Source: CAWBRT01 sp963814745
Lineage (GTDB): Bacteria; Acidobacteriota; Terriglobia; Terriglobales; Acidobacteriaceae
Assembly: GCA_963814745.1 (NCBI GenBank)
Contig: CAWFEA010000016.1
Span: 62,001-126,000, forward strand
Direction: 5' to 3'
Length of the DNA stretch: 64,000 nt
The notes below the pieces were generated by a model. That model saw nothing but the letters and a program-made list of their open reading frames with translations. It did not search any database and was not told the origin of the DNA. A program made the position numbers and the translations under genes. Below are positions 58,079 to 64,000 of the stretch, in pieces (the stretch's first letter is position 1; every line of letters begins with the position of its first letter).

Positions 58079-59713
58079 TCAGAGATAAAGCATCTGGTGC
58101 CAGGGACAATGGTTGCCGGCGGCCTCGATCAGCTTCTCCAGCAGGCCCATGCCATTGGCGCCGAGCAGGTAAATGCCTGGAATGATCCGTTCTTGCAAGG
58201 TATTGGCCGGAAACAGACCATTCATTAGCTCCGCCGCCTCGCGCGATAACTGTTCGTTCTTGCGCAGCTCGGCACGCGCTGCCTTGCCCGCCAGACGGCT
58301 GACCTGGTGGTGCATCTTGAGTCCCGCCTTTTCGGCGGCGTTCACGAGCGTCGGGTCGAGCTTCCGTAAGGGCTCTCTGAACTGCGCAATCAACTTGTCT
58401 ACAGCCTGCGCTCCCTCCGCAAATTGCTGCTGGACGACCCCCGGAAGCACCCGCGATGCCAGCAGTTCGCGCAGGTAGGTCTCCCCGCGAAACAGGTCCG
58501 GCAGGCGCAGCTCGTAGCGCCGCAGCAAACGCTGCATGCGGCTATTGACGACCGTCAGGCTCAGCCGCGGAAGAACCGGAGTTACGCGGCCGAGCAAATT
58601 CTGATAAACCACCGCCGCCTGGGCAAAATAGGCAATCTCGGAGGGACCGCCGAAGTAAACCACCGTGGGCAAAAGGTAGTCCTGGACCACCGGGCGCAGC
58701 AGCACGTTGGCGCTGAACTGCTCGGGATGGGCCTCCAGACGCTCAAAAATCTCAGCCCGCGTCAGCCTCTCGGCGCGCACCAGAAAATCCTCGCCGGCCA
58801 TCTGCATGACCGACCGTTCGCCGTTCTGGAAGATGAACAGAAGGGTTGACGAGCCCGTGACCTTCACCTGTTCATGGTAGCCGGCCGCCTGCAACTCCTT
58901 GCCCCGGAGCAGTAATTTCCCATCCAGTTCTGCGGCGCGATCGAGGGCGTCGCGCAGTAGAGGCTTGGCAATGGCATGCACATCATGGTCGAGCGGCTGC
59001 ATCAGGATGAGGCCGGTGCCGGCAAATATCTTGTTGAATAGACGGCCGAAAGCGCTGCCGAAGGTTTCGCCGGCGCGATAGCTCGAACCCAACATGGCGC
59101 GCAGCTCGGGATCGAGAAGCTCTGCCGCCCGCCCGACCAGCGGCTCGATCTCCTCTCCGAAACGCACTTCCCCGACGGGCACGTTAGCGCTGGCCTTGAC
59201 CGGGGCCGTCACTATTTCCATGCGGCCGTCGGCTGCCGGTAGCGGCACCTGGTTTACCTCGGCGAGATCGTGGTCTTCGGTTGCCAGCCAGAACAAAGGA
59301 ACCGCATCGACCCCTTTTGACGACAGCTCCGCCGCCAGTTGCACGGCCGAAGCGGCCTTCAGAAGCGAATATAGAGGTCCGCCGAAGAGCCCGACCTGCT
59401 GACCGCTGACCACGGCGACCGCTCCTGCCCGCAAACGCGAAATCGAGGCAAGCGTGGAATCGGAGGCTCCCCACTCCCGGTTCTGGCGCTCCAGCACATC
59501 GGCAATGGCTTGGCGGCGCCGCGGATCGAAGTCAAGGGCCCGCGCCTGTTCGGCGATGGCCGCAATGCTGTTCGGGGCGTAGAAGCGGTCCAGGTCCGCC
59601 GGGCGTGCAAGAAAATCAAGAAAGAGCCGCGAGGAGTGCGGTATTTGATCAAACCGAATACAGTTAGAGTTCACTTCGCTGATCTCATCTCTTACCAGGT
59701 CTGCCGTCGACAT
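58079..59713 (-). CDS. bshC: Bacillithiol biosynthesis cysteine-adding enzyme
   Basis: BshC joins cysteine to GlcN-malate in the last step of bacillithiol synthesis. The 544-residue protein has the family blocks AVVSGQQVGLFGGPLYSLLK, FWLATEDHDLAEVN and the C-terminal ERIIPGIYLLGANGMGLLEKL. The start at 59713 is chosen because GGAAGGAAG lies about 12 bases upstream; the reading frame extends to 59788. With ypdA (10929) this supports bacillithiol as a working thiol. The bshA and bshB genes are not in the window. Confidence 0.92.
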   Translation of the reverse strand: MSTADLVRDEISEVNSNCIRFDQIPHSSRLFLDFLARPADLDRFYAPNSIAAIAEQARALDFDPRRRQAIADVLERQNREWGASDSTLASISRLRAGAVAVVSGQQVGLFGGPLYSLLKAASAVQLAAELSSKGVDAVPLFWLATEDHDLAEVNQVPLPAADGRMEIVTAPVKASANVPVGEVRFGEEIEPLVGRAAELLDPELRAMLGSSYRAGETFGSAFGRLFNKIFAGTGLILMQPLDHDVHAIAKPLLRDALDRAAELDGKLLLRGKELQAAGYHEQVKVTGSSTLLFIFQNGERSVMQMAGEDFLVRAERLTRAEIFERLEAHPEQFSANVLLRPVVQDYLLPTVVYFGGPSEIAYFAQAAVVYQNLLGRVTPVLPRLSLTVVNSRMQRLLRRYELRLPDLFRGETYLRELLASRVLPGVVQQQFAEGAQAVDKLIAQFREPLRKLDPTLVNAAEKAGLKMHHQVSRLAGKAARAELRKNEQLSREAAELMNGLFPANTLQERIIPGIYLLGANGMGLLEKLIEAAGNHCPWHQMLYL

Positions 59714-59985
59714 CTCGTCACAGCTTCCTTCCGCACTGCCATGTTGCTGAATGGGCCTACGGGCTTTTGATGAAACGTACTCGCGCACGCTTCAATTTTC
59801 CGTAATTCCGGATTCGCCGCCGGCGGCGGATCGGAGGGCGCGGTGGCGAACCCATTGTAAATGGTGGGGATCAAATCTCGATCCCAAGACCAACTCGGAA
59901 AACCGGCACGGTTGAAAAGAGCCGCGAGAATCTCTCAGCGCATCGCATACTTACGGATGGCCCGGCAAGGAAGTCTGCCTTGGAG

Positions 59986-60013
59986 TTGACTTCTTGCTTC
60001 CATCTACTAAGAT
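59986..60013 (+). promoter_or_regulatory. Sigma-70 type promoter candidate ahead of tmRNA
   Basis: TTGACT (59986-59991), 16 bases, then TAAGAT (60008-60013) form a good -35/-10 pair. The tmRNA starts at 60127, so a 5' leader of about 105 bases would be removed. The rest of 59714-60126 shows no gene. Confidence 0.5.
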
Positions 60014-60126
60014 AAAGTCAGGTCTTTGAAAAAGGTCGCCATGCCATTGACGCGGCCGCACTTGCGGTTGTGGCAATGAGCACTGTTCAGGCCGGCTGCG
60101 CAATGCAGCCGACGCGCATTGAAGAT

Positions 60127-60521
60127 GGGGGCGTCACGGCTTCGACGGGAATGGATGCGGCCAGGAGGCATACCGGGGTGCATGCACCCGTAATCGTGTG
60201 CAAAACGATAATTGCCAACAACGAACAGCTGGCATACGCTGCCTAATTATAGGTAGCCGTCCTCCGCGGCTTTGTCCGTGGGCTGCGGGAAGGGCGTCAT
60301 ACAGCGGACTGGCTTTGAGCTCTACGTCTGGGAGTTTGAGGTGAGATTTTCAGGCTAGCCGCTCGCGTTTCTTGTCCGTTCTTAGCGCGAGAGGCGAACG
60401 TGCGGCACGGACCTGCAAGTTCGCTTGCGAGTCCGGGCGTCGCGAGGGAATCGGACTAAGTATGTAGGCTCCTTGCTTGCAGCATTTTCGGACAGGGGTT
60501 CAACTCCCCTCGCCTCCACCA
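60127..60521 (+). ncRNA. ssrA: tmRNA (SsrA)
   Basis: GGGGGCG (60127-60133) pairs with CGCCTCC before the encoded ACCA at the 3' end (60518-60521), giving the tRNA-like acceptor stem. The T arm has GGTTCAACTCC, and GTCACGGCTTCGACGGG follows the 5' stem as usual. The tag frame ends GCC AAC AAC GAA CAG CTG then GCA TAC GCT GCC TAA, ANNEQLAYAA, a typical SsrA end. The resume codon is not certain. tmRNA rescues stalled ribosomes and tags the product for proteolysis. Confidence 0.97.
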
Positions 60522-60531
60522 ACTATCTTCA

Positions 60532-60554
60532 AAGCCGCCTGAATTGGCGGTTTT
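60532..60554 (+). terminator. Intrinsic terminator after tmRNA
   Basis: GCCGCC at 60534 pairs with GGCGGT at 60546 (with a G-U pair), with A-T pairs extending it, and a run of T follows (60551-60554). Confidence 0.6.
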
Positions 60555-60610
60555 CCCTTAGGGTGAGCAGCTTTCATCCAGCAAAATCATCGTCAAGGAT
60601 GAAGGGTCTT

Positions 60611-61105
60611 ATGGTCGAAACTCCAGATTTGCAGTTCTTAGAACGCCGTCGTTTTCCCCGCTACCCTTGCACGGGTTCAGCCGAGATACTCCAAAGTGGA
60701 AGACCCTTGGTGCGGGGAGCAGTAAAAGACCTAAGTCTCGGTGGTTGTTACGTCGAAACCGCCGAACCCTTGCTCACCGGCACTGAGGTGCAACTTCGGC
60801 TTACTATCGCGGATACGACGTTGTATATCGGTACAAAAATAGTTGCCGCTGACCCGCAGGCTGGCATGAGGATGGATTTCATGGTGATGCCCCCAGAGCA
60901 GGGGAAGAAGCTTGCGCAGATAGTAGAAAAGATCAAGGTTCCAGGGTTTGCTGTGCTGCAAGGTGAACGCGTGGAACCGAATACCGTGTTTCGGATAACG
61001 CCGGAAACGGCCCCGGACATCTTGGCGGAAATTATCAAGCGAATCAACCAAAGAGGTGTTTTGACACGGCAGGAGCTTCGTGACATCATGAAGCCCAATA
61101 GATAA
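60611..61105 (+). CDS. PilZ-domain protein
   Basis: PilZ domains bind cyclic di-GMP. The 164-residue protein has ERRRFPRYPCTGSAEIL (RxxxR switch) and DLSLGGCYVETAEPL (D/NxSxxG), the two binding motifs, followed by a beta-barrel VQLRLTIADTTLYIGTKIVA and a helical tail. The start ATG at 60611 is preceded by GAAGGG at 7 bases; an ATG at 60599 also reads in frame. The HD-GYP phosphodiesterase at 15042 could control the same second messenger. That is inference. Confidence 0.88.
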   Translation: MVETPDLQFLERRRFPRYPCTGSAEILQSGRPLVRGAVKDLSLGGCYVETAEPLLTGTEVQLRLTIADTTLYIGTKIVAADPQAGMRMDFMVMPPEQGKKLAQIVEKIKVPGFAVLQGERVEPNTVFRITPETAPDILAEIIKRINQRGVLTRQELRDIMKPNR

Positions 61106-61324
61106 GCGCCAAATCTCCCATTTAGCCGCGAACGCCAGTTTCCAATACGCTCGCGCAACCGATGCCCCAGTTCCTGGGTAGTACTGTAAACTCCGAGCAG
61201 TTGACCATCTTGCAAATGGATCTTGGGGTTACCCAGATCGGCGTCAAGAAGCTTGCACAACTGGCAAACCGTGCGGATGCATTCTCCAGCCAGGATGGAG
61301 CGCTACATTGGGCTTCACCGAAAA

Positions 61325-61360
61325 GAAGAGGCCGCCGACTGCAGTAGCAATCGGCGGCCA
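61325..61360 (-). terminator. Terminator for the Ig-like repeat gene
   Basis: GGCCGCCGA (61331) and TCGGCGGCC (61352) form a 9-pair hairpin. In the minus-strand direction the transcript ends TCTTCTTTTC, a short T-rich tract, 25 bases past the stop at 61385. The stretch 61106-61384 holds no gene on the plus strand. Confidence 0.55.
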
Positions 61361-61384
61361 TTGGCCTGACTTCACAATCCCGAA

Positions 61385-64000
61385 TTAGGATGCGCTCGGC
61401 CCAATCGTAATGTAAGCCGATTCGCCAGGATGGCCCTTCGGGATTATGGTGATGGTGTTCGTTCTGTTGTTCTTCATCGCCGAGCTGACGTCGATGGTCA
61501 CGACCTGGTCATCGCTCAACCGGCGAACTTTAAACATCGTCCCGTTCACATTGAAGTCGATGGCGTGCAGCCCTCCATTCTCGACGCGGATGAAGTGCTC
61601 CGCATATGGAATGTTAGTGAGCGTCTGCGCCCCATCGTCGTTTTTCATAATCATGACCGTGACCGCGATCGGATCACAGGTCACCGTTAGACCAGCGGCA
61701 TTCGTCGCCTTCACGGTCAATTGCGCTGACTGCTTCGTATTGACCACTGTGGCCGAGACATCGATCAAGCTGGTCACCGGTGCCGGGAAGACGATCGCTT
61801 CTCCGGTCGGCATCGGGTATGGTTGAGACGGCACAGACGGGGTGAATTTCGTGCCCGTCGGCGTCGGTGTGATTTGAACGTTGAAGTTCGAGTTCGTTGT
61901 CACGTCCAGCCGCACAATGCCAACCAGAGTGTCCTGGTATGACATGTACGGCGGATTGGCATTCTCGTAGACGCTGCAGACCGGCGGGGTGTTATCAACT
62001 TTAACCGTGATCGTGCAGTTATACGAACTCTGGTTGCCGTTCTTGTCAGTTACGGTCACAGTGTAGGTGAAGGTCCCGCTCACTGTTGGCGTGCCCGAAA
62101 TGACGCCGCTAGTGGAAACCGAGAGCCCAGCCGGTAGTCCGGTGGCGCTGAAGGTATACGGACCGCCCGCACCTCCGCTACCCGTCAACTGCGTCGGCGT
62201 AATTGCAACTCCCTTGTACGCCGTGATGCTTACGCACGCGCAGCTCGGCTTTGAGTAAACCGTCACCGAGCAACTCACGGTACCCTTGTTTCCCTTGCTG
62301 TCCGTCACCGTGACCGTGTAGTTGAAGGTGCCGCTCACCGTCGGCGTGCCCGAGATTGTCCCGCTGGAGGACATCGTCAAGCCCGTCGGCAGACCCGTTG
62401 CCGAGAACGTGTACGGTCCGCCCGCGCCGCCGCTGCCCGTCAGCGTCACCGGCGTGATCGCTACGCCCTGTACCGCCGAGATCGACACACAACTCGCCGT
62501 CGGCGGTCCGTTCACCGTCACCGAGCAGTTAAACGTGCCCTTGTTCCCCTTGCTGTCTGTCACCGTCACCGTGTACGGGAACGTCCCGCTCACCGTCGGC
62601 GTGCCCGAAATTGTCCCGCTGGAGGACATTGTCAAGCCCGTCGGCAGACCCGTCGCCGAGAACGTGTAACCCGTTCCCGTGCCGCCCGTGGCCGTCATCG
62701 TCACCGGCGTGATCGCTACGCCCTGGATCGCCGTGATCGACACACAGCTGGCGTCATTGGAGGTGCCACCGTCACCGAGCAGTTCACCGTTCCCTTGTTG
62801 CCGGCCGAGTCTGTCACCGTCACCGTGTAGGGGAACGTCCCGCTCACCGTCGGCGTGCCCGAAATTGTCCCGCTGGTGGAAATGTCAGGCCCGCGGCAGA
62901 CCCGTCGCCGAGAACGTGTAATCCGTTCCCGTGCCGCCGCTGCCCGTCATGCGTCACCGGCGTGATCGCTACGCCCTGCATCGCGTTGATCGACCACGCA
63001 ACTCGCGCTCACCGGCGGAGCCACCGTCACCGAGCAGTTCACCGTGCCCGTGTTGCCCGCCGAGTCGGTCACCGTCACCGTGTAGGGGAACGTCCCGCTG
63101 ACGTCGGCGTTCCCGAAATGGTGCCCCGCTGGAGATGCTCAGGCCCGGAGGCAGACCCGTCGCCGTGAAGGTGTAACGGGTCCACCCGCTCCGCCGCTGC
63201 CCGTCATGCGTCACCGGCGTGATCGCGAACACCCTGCACCGCCGTGATCGACACGCAACTCGCGCTCACCGGCGGAGCCACCGTCACCGAGCAGTTGCAC
63301 CGTGCCCGTGTTGCCGGCCGAGTCGGTCACCGTCACCGTGTAGGGGAACGTGCCGCTGACCGTCGGCGTTCCCGAGATGGTGCCGCTGCTGGAGATGCTC
63401 AGGCCCGGAGGCAGACCCGTCGCCGTGAAGGTGTAACGGGTCCACCCGCTCCGCCGCTGCCCGTCATGCGTCACCGGCGTGATCGCAACACCCTGCACCG
63501 CGTTGATCGACACGCAACTCGCGCTCACCGGCGGAGCCACCGTCACCGAGCAGTGCACCGTGCCCGTGTTGCCCGCCGAGTCGGTCACCGTCACCGTGTA
63601 GGGGAACGTCCCGCTCACCGTCGGCGTTCCCGAGATGGTCCCGCTGCTGGAGATGCTCAGGCCCGGAGGCAGACCCGTCGCCGTGAAGGTGTAGGCCCGA
63701 CCCGTGCCGCCGCTGCCCGTCATCGTCACCGGCGTGATCGCGAACACCCTGCACCGCGTTGATCGACACGCAGGTCGCGCTCACCGGCGGTGCCACCGTC
63801 ACCGAGCAGTTGCACCGTGCCCGTGTTCCCGGCCGAGTCGGTCACCGTCACCGTGTAGGGGAACGTCCCGCTCACCGTCGGCGTCCCGGAGATGGTCCGC
63901 GCTGGAAGATGCTCAGGCCCGGCGGCAGACCCGTAGCCGTGAAGGTGTACGGTCCACCCGTTCCGCCGCTGCCCGTCATCGTCACCGGCGTGATCGCCAC
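61385..64000 (-). CDS. Large protein of tandem Ig-like (He_PIG-type) repeats, cut by window edge, frameshifted
   Basis: The C-terminal part is intact from 62743 to the stop: three Ig-like units (VAITPVTLTGSGGAGGPYTF, GLPTGLTMSSSGTISGTPTV, YTVTVTDSKGNKGT) and a terminal domain (VDNTPPVCSVYEN to YITIGPSAS). Beyond 62743 about five more units of about 255 bases run to the right edge, each starting CVSI-AVQGVAITPV, but several single-base indels near 62750-63960 break the frame. Repeats are nearly identical in the right half, which favours recombination and assembly error. Such proteins are usually cell-surface or secreted. The N-terminus is outside the window. Confidence 0.8.

Noticed and set aside
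60360..60420. A sigma-54 type sequence GGCACGGACCTGCA
   Set aside because: The GG to GC spacing is 9, not 10, and it lies inside tmRNA.
61385..64000. CRISPR-like array from regular repeats
   Set aside because: The repeat unit is about 255 bases, coding and protein-like, without spacer-repeat alternation.

Overview
This is a GC-rich bacterial chromosome window that most resembles an Acidobacteriota genome of the Terriglobia type (Koribacter or Sulfotelmatobacter relatives). That is an inference from three things: the style of the proteins (IPT/TIG and He_PIG-like repeats, secreted conserved hypotheticals, orphan secretin), two bacillithiol-related genes (ypdA, bshC), and dense intergenic palindromes carrying GGCTAAAGCC, GGCTGAAGCC and TCATGCTGAGCG cores. 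No tRNA, rRNA operon, CRISPR array or prophage was seen. Two structural RNAs are clear: SRP RNA (about 5108-5223) and tmRNA (60127-60521).

Layout. 1-4930 (minus strand): tgpA-like transglutaminase, rimO, yacG, pgpA and the start of an IPT/TIG protein. 5100-6350: SRP RNA then fabH. 6351-9260: repeat-rich accessory stretch with small secreted or membrane proteins. 9274-16145: fumC, ypdA, a GHMP kinase with a CPBP protease, phhB and an HD-GYP response regulator. 17288-21747: CheY-like regulator, glmU, yvcK, a TPR protein and lepB. 22068-29082: carA and carB with a methyltransferase/putative endonuclease pair between them. 29163-35121: FKBP isomerase, VKOR protein, cytochrome c, then the lower-glycolysis set gapA, pgk, macro-domain gene, tpiA. 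35386-47729: P-loop kinase-like protein with namZ, nadE, a thioredoxin-fold protein, a secretin, a HAD phosphatase, a MaoC protein, ymdB, anmK and nagZ. 47778-49391: an IS1182-like element inside inverted copies of the dispersed repeat. 49483-52598: a badly frameshifted ABC exporter, repeats and a toxin-antitoxin pair. 52671-60013: methyltransferase, bactofilin, mazG, glycerophosphodiesterase, bshC. 60127-64000: tmRNA, PilZ protein and a large Ig-like repeat protein running off the right edge.

How genes work together. NamZ, NagZ and AnmK are enzymes of muropeptide turnover and MurNAc recovery; GlmU and YvcK serve cell-wall precursor supply and its control. GapA, Pgk and TpiA form a glycolytic block into which a macro-domain (ADP-ribose) hydrolase is translationally coupled. 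YpdA and BshC suggest bacillithiol is the low-molecular-weight thiol. RimO, YacG and PgpA form one minus-strand unit.

Most striking points. (1) A DNA methyltransferase and an unfamiliar partner with a possible PD-(D/E)XK-like core sit exactly between carA and carB, with 2 bases to carB. (2) Single-base indels break conserved genes (rimO, fumC, secretin, HAD, transposase and many in the ABC exporter and the Ig array); each is repaired by adding or removing one base, so they look more like consensus errors than gene decay. (3) The IS1182-like element and the dispersed palindromes share the same outer ends.
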